This document shows positions 35,144 through 43,647 of a stretch of DNA of 64,000 bases, in pieces. Source of the stretch: Bacillota bacterium (GTDB lineage Bacteria; Bacillota; Clostridia; Acetivibrionales; DTU013); NCBI GenBank assembly GCA_023418915.1, contig JAEZYU010000067.1, positions 62,001-126,000 of the forward strand, in the 5' to 3' direction. The translations under genes were made by a program, and so were the position numbers. The stretch's first letter is position 1, and every line of letters starts with the position of its first letter. Under the pieces are notes generated by a model. It was not told the origin of the DNA, did not search any database, and saw nothing but the letters and a program-made list of their open reading frames with translations.

Positions 35144-35420
35144 AGATAAAACCCTCCCTTTTCATATCTTCTACACCCATTTCGCCTGCAATATAAAAAC
35201 CAACGACAGCAGCAACGGCAAGAATTATGGAAAATATGGACGCCCAGCGGTTGCTGTTTTTGACGTACTTGGCAAATGCCGGGTCGCCTATGCGGGTGGA
35301 AAATCCGCGCAGGTTGGCAGTGGGCGGCGCGCTTTGAGACGTCTGATCGATCCCGTTGCAACAAGCGGGGCAGAAGCTTGCGCTTTCCGATATTTGTGTT
35401 CCACAATTTATGCAGTACAT
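35094..35420 (-). CDS. Truncated zinc-ribbon membrane protein
   Basis: 108 residues behind GGAGGAATGG. Zinc ribbon MYCINCGTQI..FCPACC (Cys 3, 6, 17, 20), then a linker and one helix (ASIFSIILAVAAVVGFYIAG). Relatives with the NSNRWASIFS segment continue with further membrane helices. Here the frame instead runs 50 bases into the start of the next gene and stops with an unrelated tail (LQKLWFAAKSRS), overlapping it in another frame. It looks as if a deletion brought the two genes together. Confidence 0.65.
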   Translation of the reverse strand: MYCINCGTQISESASFCPACCNGIDQTSQSAPPTANLRGFSTRIGDPAFAKYVKNSNRWASIFSIILAVAAVVGFYIAGEMGVEDMKREGFIYEQILQKLWFAAKSRS

Positions 35421-35450
35421 AGCCCATTCCTCCTTCCGTGTTTTCGTCTA

Positions 35451-35981
35451 TCAGAGCCATAGGGTCGGCGTAATCCCTGTTTCATAGCGGAATTTTTCTG
35501 CGATCTTATCCAGCTCCTCGGGACTGATCGCCGGCCGCAGTAACCGGATGTTCTGCGTCCGCTTTTCCGTGCCGTAGGTGAAGGAAATGAAATCTCCTCC
35601 TATATCCACGGCCCTGATCCGGATACCGTCCTGGTTGAACTTGATGACTTTTTCGTCCAGTAAAATGCCGAAATAAGAGACGAGCACTTCGGTGTTCTCG
35701 GGCTCAGACTGCTGCGCCGCCTCGTCGGACAGGTCGCTGATGACGGCTGTACGGATGTGCAGGATCGGATTTTCCGCAATGAGCCGCGCAATTTTCAGCT
35801 TGCTTAACCCCCGCAGCCAAAACGCCGCCGCAACTGCGCTGGCAATCATGACGCTTGCCAAAGGTATCTGTACTCGGATTTCAGACACCCCACCCCCAAA
35901 AACAAGAAGCATAACACCCGTCAATATGCCAAAGCAGGTCAGAGCTGTCAAAAGGTAATTTTTTCTTTTAATCGCTTTCAG
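35451..35981 (-). CDS. PH/YcxB-like two-helix membrane protein (probable CTG start)
   Basis: 176 residues from a CTG at 35981, which has AAGGGGGAG 5 bases upstream. Homology with the 22311-22826 protein begins exactly there (KAIKRKNYLLT against NTIRKGWSIYA). The open frame extends to a TTG at 36077, but that region carries terminator hairpins, so upstream translation is unlikely. Two helices, then the PH-like block VSYFGILLDEKVIKFNQDGI. First gene of the minus-strand half of the zinc-ribbon locus. Confidence 0.7.
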   Translation of the reverse strand: MKAIKRKNYLLTALTCFGILTGVMLLVFGGGVSEIRVQIPLASVMIASAVAAAFWLRGLSKLKIARLIAENPILHIRTAVISDLSDEAAQQSEPENTEVLVSYFGILLDEKVIKFNQDGIRIRAVDIGGDFISFTYGTEKRTQNIRLLRPAISPEELDKIAEKFRYETGITPTLWL

Positions 35982-36075
35982 ACGTACTCCCCCTTTTCCG
36001 TCAGGACTTAATCCGTCAAAAACAGCATAGCAAAAGCTCAAACAAAAAAAATCACCCGAATCGGGTAGTTTACGC

Positions 36076-36107
36076 AAAAAGGCCCCTACCTTTTTCGGGT
36101 AGGGGCC
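36076..36107 (-). terminator. Strong terminator of the LuxR-type gene
   Basis: On the minus strand a perfect 10-bp stem (GGCCCCTACC/GGTAGGGGCC) with a 7-base loop is followed by TTTTT. A second, weaker stem (ACCCG/CGGGT) with eight T lies at 36044-36066. Confidence 0.9.
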
Positions 36108-36137
36108 TGAAACAGCATTATATAATCAGTGGATTGA

Positions 36138-37574
36138 CTATTTCGTCAGGGTCGCGTCCGCTTTGTTCTGTATGATGTCGATAAGCTCCGCGCGGCTTTG
36201 AATACCAAATTTGGAATAGATGCTTTTCACATAATATTTGACCGTGTTTTCACTGATCGTTAGTTCACCGGCGATGGTTTTGTAGGTCTTTCCCTGAAGC
36301 AGCAGGAAAGCGACCTGACTTTCCCGCTCCGATAGGTTTCCAAACCTTGCAGCTCGCTCAATTCGGCCCGTTTGTTCCGGCGCGGGCAGTTCGGAAAACT
36401 CCGAGAGATAGGCATGGCCTTTGAGCAGGGAAGAAAGATGCTTGTGCAGAGGCGGCAGGAGAACCAGCGTCACACAAACCACGGCCAGCGCCAGCAGTGT
36501 TGAATTGAATGCTTGCGTTTCTGTGGAAGCGATGGCGTTGCCAATCAACCCTCCCAGCAGTATGCCCAACACATTGGCTGAAAGCCCGATACCAAACACC
36601 TTTGCCGGATTTTTGTTAAAATCCAACATTTCGCCGAGGATGCTCCACCAAAACAAGTCGTACACTCCGCAAGCCCCGAGCATCAGCGTGTTGACAATTA
36701 AATAACTCATTGCGGAACAGTCAAGGCTTACAAAAGCAATAAAGGAAAAGCCGATCATGGCAATGGCTACATAGAGTATATGGGTGCGGTTTGTTTTGCG
36801 AGGCAGGTTTCTCATGATGGACAGGGCGATAATATACGGAATGGCCCAATACCAGCTTGTCAGCCACGTGAGGTGCCCATAGGCCGGATTCAGCACCTGA
36901 TACATAAGCCCTGAGTTGATGGTAATAACGACGACGAATAAACACAGAAAAGAAAGGGGCTTTACAATACTGACCGGATTACTCCGATGCTCGGAGGGTG
37001 TAAAAGCTGTTGTACCGACAGTTTCCGGTAGCCTAAGCGCGAACAAAAACACTGCTGCAAGGGTGAGTATGGATAAAGAAAGCCCAACGCGCGGCGAGAT
37101 ATGAATGGCCGCCATGTTAAGCACAATCATCAGAATGTTGGAATAGATGAGTCCGTCCGCCGCCGTTTTGATTCGTTCGTTTTTGGGGGTGCCGCTCCAC
37201 AAATAGAAACCCCAAGCTGCCACGTAGCCGCCTGCCAGAAACGAGCTTGAAACGATTGCCACCATCCACAGGCCGGAGGGAGGGAATAAAAACGTGCTTG
37301 ATCCGACGATACAAAAAATAATAGTACCAAGCATAAAACTCTTTGCGGCCTTCATGCTTTTAATAAATAAGCCGCATGAAAACAATCCTCCGAAGGTGGC
37401 GACGACCGCACCAAAAACCATCCTATGCGGCTCCGTCTGATAGTAATCCGCAAGAGCATAAAGAATTTGGCCTTCAAAGGGGAATGCCAGAAGCCATGAG
37501 AAAAACAGGGAAAAGACAATGACGGACAACCGGCGATTATCAATTTCAAATATCTTTATAGAACCTTTTAACAT
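36138..37574 (-). CDS. LuxR-type regulator with 12-helix MFS-like membrane domain
   Basis: 478 residues. The first 390 form about twelve transmembrane helices resembling an MFS carrier. The C-terminal 65 are a LuxR/GerE helix-turn-helix (LSERESQVAFLLLQGKTYKT and ISENTVKYYVKSIYSKFG). Such membrane one-component regulators are abundant in Eggerthella and some Clostridia; ligands are mostly unknown. The ATG at 37574 follows GGAGGAAAAG; a TTG seven codons earlier precedes the site. It is the last gene after the NUDIX-APH-kinase operon (21-base gap) and may sense the compound that operon handles. Confidence 0.87.
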   Translation of the reverse strand: MLKGSIKIFEIDNRRLSVIVFSLFFSWLLAFPFEGQILYALADYYQTEPHRMVFGAVVATFGGLFSCGLFIKSMKAAKSFMLGTIIFCIVGSSTFLFPPSGLWMVAIVSSSFLAGGYVAAWGFYLWSGTPKNERIKTAADGLIYSNILMIVLNMAAIHISPRVGLSLSILTLAAVFLFALRLPETVGTTAFTPSEHRSNPVSIVKPLSFLCLFVVVITINSGLMYQVLNPAYGHLTWLTSWYWAIPYIIALSIMRNLPRKTNRTHILYVAIAMIGFSFIAFVSLDCSAMSYLIVNTLMLGACGVYDLFWWSILGEMLDFNKNPAKVFGIGLSANVLGILLGGLIGNAIASTETQAFNSTLLALAVVCVTLVLLPPLHKHLSSLLKGHAYLSEFSELPAPEQTGRIERAARFGNLSERESQVAFLLLQGKTYKTIAGELTISENTVKYYVKSIYSKFGIQSRAELIDIIQNKADATLTK

Positions 37575-37595
37575 AAACTTTTCCTCCTTCCACAA

Positions 37596-37832
37596 TTATT
37601 CTTTTTTCGCTCCGGCAATCAAAAGACGCAGGTCGCCGTTGGAACGGATGGCTTCTTGTATGGTAAACAACCTCGATGCCGTCTTTGAACAAAAGCCACC
37701 TGGGCAGCCATAACCGCATTCATATGTATCACCGACTTCATGACCGTTGCGGCAATGCTGAGGATTACCGTCGTCACCGACAGACATACCGGTGATTTTG
37801 AATTTGTAATGTTCGGGATACCATTTTTTCAT
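37596..37832 (-). CDS. TIGR04076-family small Cys-rich protein
   Basis: 78 residues starting MKKWYPEHYKFKI. The family pattern is present: CRNGHEVGDTYEC, then CGYGCPGGFC. The cysteine/histidine layout suggests metal or iron-sulfur binding; the function of the family is unknown. The ATG at 37832 overlaps the stop of the kinase fusion and uses GGAGGGCGG, the same type of embedded ribosome site as the two genes before it. Confidence 0.85.
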   Translation of the reverse strand: MKKWYPEHYKFKITGMSVGDDGNPQHCRNGHEVGDTYECGYGCPGGFCSKTASRLFTIQEAIRSNGDLRLLIAGAKKE

Positions 37833-40048
37833 TTTGCCGCCCTCCATTCCTCTATAAACTGCGCAAGCGACTGCTGCCGTTCGTCGCGCTCGTCGGAAAC
37901 CGCTTTTTTCACCACATCATACAGTGAATCCGAAAGCGGCCAAGCCTCGCGAGAGCGGTCGCTTTTCCGACCTATGAACAATGTAAACGCAGTTTCACCC
38001 ATGTTATACACATTCGAGATTTCGTCAATTATCGCACCGTCTGTTCGTTCCTCTGGCGAAGCAGATTGCATATGCCCCCATAAAAATTCACTACCATAAA
38101 CTTTAGCTTTAGTGTAAAAATCAATATCGCATATTATTGTGCGCATATTGGAGATGTCCCACATAATACTGCCATCGTAGAAGTCAACCGCAGTATAGTC
38201 CTGCGAGGCAACGAAAGCGTGAAAATCAAGTATGTCCTCATAAATCTGCAAGCGCGTGACTAACGGCAATTGCCTAAATTTCTGATAGTCGGTGGGGTAC
38301 ATTGGATGAGCGCATATTCCGTCCACCCATTCAAATATTACAGCAAAGCCATCCCCAATTTCCTCGGCTTTTATAAAATGAATTAAGTTTGGGTGAGCCA
38401 AATCTTTATAGGGTGATACAGCGGCTCTTAACCGTTCGATAGCACTTTCGACAGTTCCTGTGTATTCATCAGTAGGCGCTCCGGCAAATTTGATAAAATA
38501 TCTCTTATCGTTATTATTAACGCCAAAGCAAATGTTGCCCGAATCTTGACCATCAAAGACTTTGAACACCTTTCCGTATTTACTGAGAAACGAGAAGTCA
38601 AACGGCGCTTTGAGTTTATAAGGAACACCGTCAATCCATTGGACGTAGAAGTCTTTGAGATACCACGATGGGGTGGTGTTATTCATGTTCTCAAACCAGC
38701 GAAGGACATTCAGATTATGCTCAATTAACGGCTTCATTTCAGAGGGGTATCTGTAATAAGCCCACGGAATAGAGGTGATTGAACCTACTGCCATATAAAA
38801 AGCGTTAAGATTCCAAAACTCACCAGGGACTTCATTGTCGAAATAACCGTTTATACACCCTGTAGCGAAATGGGGGATTGCTTCACATTGGTCACTCCGA
38901 AAATCAGCCCACGGATCGCCGTACCCCTCAAAGTCGCAGATTTGCCAATCAATAACGGAAACAGCACCGTCGTCGGAAAGTAAAAGGTTTTCCGCGTGAA
39001 AATCGCCGTGCAGACACGTTTGCGGACGGTTTTTCAACAAACAGCAATTATCTTCATAATACCGGATAATGTTTTCCCATCCATCGAACCGAACGCCGCA
39101 ATCAAGAAACGCCTGTAATCGTTCGCTGATGACTTTTATATAACGTTCATACCATTCTCCTATGTTTTCCGGTGCGGGAATGGCATGTATTTTCCGCAGG
39201 ATTGCGCCGACTTTCAAACCTGTTACATATTGCTCTGTTTCAGAAAGTAACGGTAATGCTTTTTTTATGCTATCGCCGTCGAACCACGTTGTCAGCAAAT
39301 AATAGTTTTTCCCATTGTTACATACCCCGACATCCATAAGGCGCGGAACCGGAACGCCCTCCATGTCCATACGCTGCATCCGTTCGTACCCGGCTTTTTT
39401 TCGGTCGTGTTTCGCTATATCGTTTACACGCAAAAGCAAATGCTGACCATCAGTTGTTTCGATGTAGTATTTTTTATCGCTTGATAGTCCTTTGAAAATC
39501 GGCACAATTCTTATGAAAGTATCATAACCCGGAATATCGTGGAGTTGCATCCACAACATCGCTTCGGTCAAGGCGGCAATATCACGTTTTTGTATGAATT
39601 TGCGCTGATAATTATCATGTTCTTTTTCACTGATGATTCGTAACGCCTGTTCAATCGGGAGCCAGACAACAGACGTGTTCTCTGCTATTTCCTCGTCCGT
39701 AAGATGCAGCTCGCCTTTTTCGCCGGTGACACGCGCTATATAATAACTGCGCTCCTGAGTAAAATCATGGTCATAACGGTTTTCAATAATTTTGCCCAGC
39801 TCTCCGATAATCTCGCATTGACATCCGGTTTCTTCCCAAATCTCACGCCGGGTAGCGGACTGTAAATCTTCTCCGACTTCAACACCACCACCCGGTAGGG
39901 TATGTAGGTCATACTTTCTCATGTAACAGAGAGCGATATTCTCATCCGCATCAAACAATATCGCATTCACCGCGATGCGAGGCTGAGCAGCGGAGAGCTT
40001 ATCCGAATCGGTGATTTCTTTATCTGTGATTGTTAGGATGTGTTTCAT
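37829..40048 (-). CDS. NUDIX hydrolase - APH phosphotransferase - protein kinase-like triple fusion
   Basis: 739 residues in three domains. NUDIX (about 20-150): box from GGGVEVGED (residue 53) to REIWEETG. APH/choline-kinase type (about 170-450): Brenner-like HGDFHAENLL (about 347) and VIDWQ (about 365). Kinase-like (about 465-739): YFIKFAG lysine (about 517), AVDFYDGS (about 622), CDIDFY in the place of DFG (about 642), SPEE in the place of APE (about 664). Separately these families hydrolyse nucleotide-linked compounds and phosphorylate small molecules or proteins. GGAGGGCGACAG precedes the ATG inside the HD-CHAP gene. A resistance, nucleotide-signalling or metabolite-repair role is possible. 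Confidence 0.85.
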   Translation of the reverse strand: MKHILTITDKEITDSDKLSAAQPRIAVNAILFDADENIALCYMRKYDLHTLPGGGVEVGEDLQSATRREIWEETGCQCEIIGELGKIIENRYDHDFTQERSYYIARVTGEKGELHLTDEEIAENTSVVWLPIEQALRIISEKEHDNYQRKFIQKRDIAALTEAMLWMQLHDIPGYDTFIRIVPIFKGLSSDKKYYIETTDGQHLLLRVNDIAKHDRKKAGYERMQRMDMEGVPVPRLMDVGVCNNGKNYYLLTTWFDGDSIKKALPLLSETEQYVTGLKVGAILRKIHAIPAPENIGEWYERYIKVISERLQAFLDCGVRFDGWENIIRYYEDNCCLLKNRPQTCLHGDFHAENLLLSDDGAVSVIDWQICDFEGYGDPWADFRSDQCEAIPHFATGCINGYFDNEVPGEFWNLNAFYMAVGSITSIPWAYYRYPSEMKPLIEHNLNVLRWFENMNNTTPSWYLKDFYVQWIDGVPYKLKAPFDFSFLSKYGKVFKVFDGQDSGNICFGVNNNDKRYFIKFAGAPTDEYTGTVESAIERLRAAVSPYKDLAHPNLIHFIKAEEIGDGFAVIFEWVDGICAHPMYPTDYQKFRQLPLVTRLQIYEDILDFHAFVASQDYTAVDFYDGSIMWDISNMRTIICDIDFYTKAKVYGSEFLWGHMQSASPEERTDGAIIDEISNVYNMGETAFTLFIGRKSDRSREAWPLSDSLYDVVKKAVSDERDERQQSLAQFIEEWRAAK

Positions 40049-41160
40049 CTGTCGCCCTCCATATAAGCCACTGTTTTTATCTCGCCTGTTTTATAATCTG
40101 TCTTCCAGCCGTCGTATGAATAGTCCTGCGGTATGCGGATATAACAGCCGATTGTGTTGTCGCGAATGCGTTTTTTTATGTCAGACACATTTTTGTTGTC
40201 AACGTTACCTTCCGCAACCATGATACTCTCGCTATCACAGGAGAGGACAATTCCGATATGGTCGTGCCATTTGGAGTTTTTCTCTTTATTTTCTTCCGGA
40301 ATAATATTATTATAGATCACGATATCTCCGCGTTCCGGTATAAAACCGCCCTTCTCAAAATAGCAATAGCCGCTGTCCATTCCCCAGTCATACCACCCGC
40401 CGACTCCGTTAAAGCGGGCATTAGCAACCTTATGTGCGGTATGGGGAACACGGATCGGCAGAACAAGTCCCGCTTCATAACAGCAATGGTACACAAAAGC
40501 AGCGCACCATCCATTTTTCAGACCCTCGAAAATCGAATCCTCTGGGTAATAGCGGATTATTTTCATAAAATCCGAATCAAATTTTTCTCCGGTGACCTTC
40601 TTATTCGCGAGAGCTTCTGCAATATCCGCAGATATGGATTTGTTAAATCCTGAGGATTCAGACGGTTCATTCGAAAGAATTGTAATATTAGGGATCGGCA
40701 ACGCAAGTTCTCTCATTGTGTTGGTCAATCGTTTACCATAAAACCAGCCGTATGTATTGTCAAGAGCCAAGCGTTGTAGAATATCAGCATCTTTTAGCAG
40801 CTCGTCATATTCATCATGAACATAACCTTTATTAGCGTGATGGTATATCGCTGACTTGATAATTGTCTGCTCGTAATCCGAAAAAATATCCTTCATAATA
40901 TATTTGAATGCAACGCGCACCATTTCAGCGCCGTTTTGTGAATGCAATGCTGATATTCCGGTTTTATATCTGTAGACATCGTGCAACAAACCGATAGCCG
41001 CTGCCAACTCCGTATTAAGTCCGCGCTTCGCAGCCAAAAGAACGCAGCAATGGGAAACGCCATAGGAATTTATGTAGGCATCACGTTTTTCATCTGCATC
41101 TTCAATGTGGTCGAATATATTATCAACATAGACTCTGACGCTATCAATTCTGTCCGTCAT
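40045..41160 (-). CDS. HD-domain hydrolase fused to a CHAP-like amidase domain
   Basis: 371 residues from the ATG at 41160 (MTDRIDSVRVYV). The N-terminal HD domain shows H (about 36), HD (LLHDV, about 60), HH (about 105) and D (DADIL, about 126), the usual metal ligands of a phosphohydrolase. The C-terminal domain has NGWCAAFVYHCC (Cys about 218) and WHDHIGIVL (His about 300), the Cys-His dyad of CHAP/NlpC-P60 amidases. No signal peptide, so it acts inside the cell, which is odd for a CHAP domain. GGAGGGCGA lies in the end of the preceding gene; both ends overlap neighbours by 4 bases. Confidence 0.82.
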   Translation of the reverse strand: MTDRIDSVRVYVDNIFDHIEDADEKRDAYINSYGVSHCCVLLAAKRGLNTELAAAIGLLHDVYRYKTGISALHSQNGAEMVRVAFKYIMKDIFSDYEQTIIKSAIYHHANKGYVHDEYDELLKDADILQRLALDNTYGWFYGKRLTNTMRELALPIPNITILSNEPSESSGFNKSISADIAEALANKKVTGEKFDSDFMKIIRYYPEDSIFEGLKNGWCAAFVYHCCYEAGLVLPIRVPHTAHKVANARFNGVGGWYDWGMDSGYCYFEKGGFIPERGDIVIYNNIIPEENKEKNSKWHDHIGIVLSCDSESIMVAEGNVDNKNVSDIKKRIRDNTIGCYIRIPQDYSYDGWKTDYKTGEIKTVAYMEGDR

Positions 41161-41819
41161 TTTATATCGCCCTCCATAATCCACTTGTGTCCCGCTGGAT
41201 TCATCGTTTTTAACGCCGCCATTAGCCATTCTTTCTGCTCAGGAAACATCCGCCCCATAGCGAGGTCATAATCCAGTTGGTATCCCTTACGTTCTGTATC
41301 GGTTGATTTGTATAACAAGACTATTTCCGGTGCCAAATATTTAATTCCACGGTGACTTAAGATGGCATTTGACAGTGGGCTCGAAACACTGTGATTTCTT
41401 GCGTATAAAAAACAATTATCAGATTTATCGTTAAACAAAAACTCTATAAATGCCAACTTCTCCTGTCCTTTAGAATCAAAATCCACAAGAAACATATCAG
41501 GCTTATCTGCCGGAGTGAGCGATACCATATCGCATGTATTGATCATACAGAAAATGTTTCGCTTAATCCTCATTTGATGCGCCACATTGGTGATATGGTG
41601 CGCCATACCGCCTCCGCAAAGCTCGTAAACCTCCCAACCCAGCGACTGCATAAACAGAATTATTTTGTCTCGTTCATCCCAATAAGCAGATATGTCAATG
41701 TCGCCATGCTCCCGCACAGTTTTATCTAAGAACAGTTCAATCGCGAATCCACCACAAAATGCGTAGTCAAACCCGCCGGGTTTTAAAAGGTCATTACATT
41801 CAAATAAAAGATGGTTCAT
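41157..41819 (-). CDS. Nucleotidyltransferase-fold protein (LinA/ANT(2'')-like)
   Basis: 220 residues behind GGAGGAAAAGG. The motif GGFAIELFLDKTVREHGDID (about 23-42) holds the GG and the D-x-D metal pair of antibiotic-type nucleotidyltransferases; a further conserved Asp is likely at FLVDFD (about 110). Members of this family adenylylate aminoglycosides or lincosamides, but many are uncharacterised housekeeping or toxin-like enzymes. The product ends IMEGDIK, whose codons supply the ribosome site for the HD-CHAP gene. Confidence 0.8.
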   Translation of the reverse strand: MNHLLFECNDLLKPGGFDYAFCGGFAIELFLDKTVREHGDIDISAYWDERDKIILFMQSLGWEVYELCGGGMAHHITNVAHQMRIKRNIFCMINTCDMVSLTPADKPDMFLVDFDSKGQEKLAFIEFLFNDKSDNCFLYARNHSVSSPLSNAILSHRGIKYLAPEIVLLYKSTDTERKGYQLDYDLAMGRMFPEQKEWLMAALKTMNPAGHKWIMEGDIK

Positions 41820-41922
41820 GCCTTTTCCTCCGACTTTTTCAGTTTCTTCCGCATCTGCTCAATAAACCACAAAACTCCTCATAGCTAAGAGAATCACTGT
41901 TTTGCGTCCCCGTCGTTTTCAT
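41816..41922 (-). CDS. 35-residue small protein broken by one base
   Basis: From an ATG at 41922 the frame reads MKTTGTQNSDSLSYEEF. After one added base in the A4 run at 41871-41874 (plus strand) it continues LWFIEQMRKKLKKSEEKA to a TGA that overlaps the nucleotidyltransferase ATG (ATGA). The amphipathic, charged C terminus and exact overlap argue for a real gene. It overlaps the 3' end of the HTH gene in another frame and has no strong ribosome site of its own. Confidence 0.45.
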
Positions 41923-42121
41923 CTTTAACAGTTTCAAATAGATCCTCAACTTTACAGTCGAGTGCCGTTGCAATCTTCATCAATATGTCCATTCGCACAG
42001 GTTCATTTTTTCCGAGCTTCGCGATAGAGTTTGAACTGATTTCAGCTGTATCTCTGAGGTCAACCTTTTTCATATTTTTATCGATGAGTATTTTCCAGAG
42101 TTTATTATATTGGATTCTCAT
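41894..42121 (-). CDS. Cro/CI-type HTH regulator
   Basis: 75 residues starting MRIQYNKLWKILIDKNMKKV, an XRE/YozG-like helix-turn-helix protein (DLRDTAEISSNSIAKLGKNE). The ATG at 42121 overlaps the stop of the DUF2326 gene (ATGA) with AAAGGA about 9 bases before. Possibly the local repressor of the operon downstream. Confidence 0.8.
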   Translation of the reverse strand: MRIQYNKLWKILIDKNMKKVDLRDTAEISSNSIAKLGKNEPVRMDILMKIATALDCKVEDLFETVKDENDGDAKQ

Positions 42122-43518
42122 TTTGCAGTATCCTTTCTGCCCCATTTTCGCCCGAACAGCGCTTGTTCATCAGCATCCAATTTCAGTACAGTGTTTTCTC
42201 TAATGATGGACTGTGCCATTTTGTCATATTTGCTCGCTCTATCAAAGGCTATGAATATTTGCTTCTGTTTTTCTCGCGCATACAAAGCCAAAATTTGTCC
42301 GATGGTATCATCGGAGACATTAGCAAACAGGAGGGAGTCATGTGCCAACGCAGGGAGCGCCGTACTTTTAAGGATACTGATATCATATATCAGCATCCCT
42401 TTGAAATTCGTACCTGTTCCAGTATCCTTTGGTGTTTCAAAAGAGTAGCTGTTATATTCCTTGATTCCTAAAACAGGTGGATTACCTTTCCCTTGAGAGA
42501 CGTAATCACTGATCTCACTCATATGGCGATTAATTGTAGTTTCTATGACTTTTAGTACTGTTTCCATCTGCAACCTGAGCCTGTCGCTTGCTTGCTTTTT
42601 CTCATTTTGCAATGTGTTACGAGTGTCGAAAGCTTCATTTTCATCTTCTAATTTATGAATCCGGCGGCCAAGATGATCCTTGACTCATATTAAGCTCGAT
42701 AATATGTAGATCATTTTCTCTCTGGTTCGCTAATCTGCGGACATCCTGCATCTGTATGATTAATGCATTAGCCTGGTTGGCTTTTTCTACCTCATCGGAA
42801 TTGACCGCTTGGTTGTTCGAGGATTCTAAGTCGGCTTTTTCCTGTTTCAGCGAAGCAATAATAGAGATGATATCCTCATATTTTTTAACCCATCTACTGC
42901 CGAAGGGATGAACTGGTACTTACGAGCGCTTTTGAACGCTGCAATTTTATCTTCAGCCAGCTGAAGCTGTTCTTCAAACGCCAATACGGATTCGTATTGG
43001 TTGAAGAGTGTCACAAGCGCATGGATTGCTGACTCCTGCGATTCCGTGCCACCACGCATTTGTAGTGGACGCAACTCGTTGTAGTTGTTCTTCCCATAAA
43101 TACGGAAAAATCGGCTTATTGCATTCCTAAATTTCAAACCTGTGAAATCAATCTCGTAATGTTCGCTAAGCCAATTGACATACTCATCTCTCTTTAGGGA
43201 AGCAATGACGTTTCCATTCCAACCCAATTGAAAAATATCACCAGGTGAAGCTGTATGTCTTATAAAGTAGTATAGCTTACCATCAAATTCGAAGGTAAAA
43301 CGAATATTATGATTGTCAAGTTCTCTGACGGCATCACTTTTAACATATGCATCTCCGCCAAATGCGAAATCAATGATGAGCAGCATTGTAGATTTGCCGA
43401 TAGAATTTGCGCCTGCTTCACCACCAAGAACAATGTAAATCGAGATACCCCGTTTTATAAAATAAAAAGGATCAATGATAGATTGATAAATTATAGCACA
43501 TAAAACTGCAAATTTCAA
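42118..43518 (-). pseudogene. DUF2326 ATPase of an ABC-three-component type system, broken in two places
   Basis: Frame A (43518-42847) has a Walker A loop (GANSIGKSTMLL) and the DUF2326-family N-terminal ATPase half. Frame B (about 42890-42665) carries the coiled coil (KYEDIISIIASLKQEKADL...). Frame C (about 42680-42118) carries the C-terminal DUF2326 ATPase part (YSFETPKDTGTGTNFKGMLI, then HDSLLFANVSDDTIG). All three together make about 465 residues in the right order. The first shift is at a T6 run (42881-42886), the second near 42670. DUF2326 ATPases are linked to ABC-3C conflict systems; no intact partner is adjacent. Confidence 0.8.
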
Positions 43519-43647
43519 TCAAATGTTGCTAAACACCAATTTTTTATTGATCAAATAAAAATTCATTCAATGCCTGATTTGCAATAAGGGCAAAGGATAC
43601 ACAAATCGTTCAACGCAGAAGTCACAGCTTAACATTCAACTATTTAC

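Noticed and set aside
37829..41819. Calling the operon an antibiotic resistance cassette
   Set aside because: APH-like and nucleotidyltransferase-like folds are present, but no residue pattern ties them to a particular drug, so a resistance function is left as one possibility.
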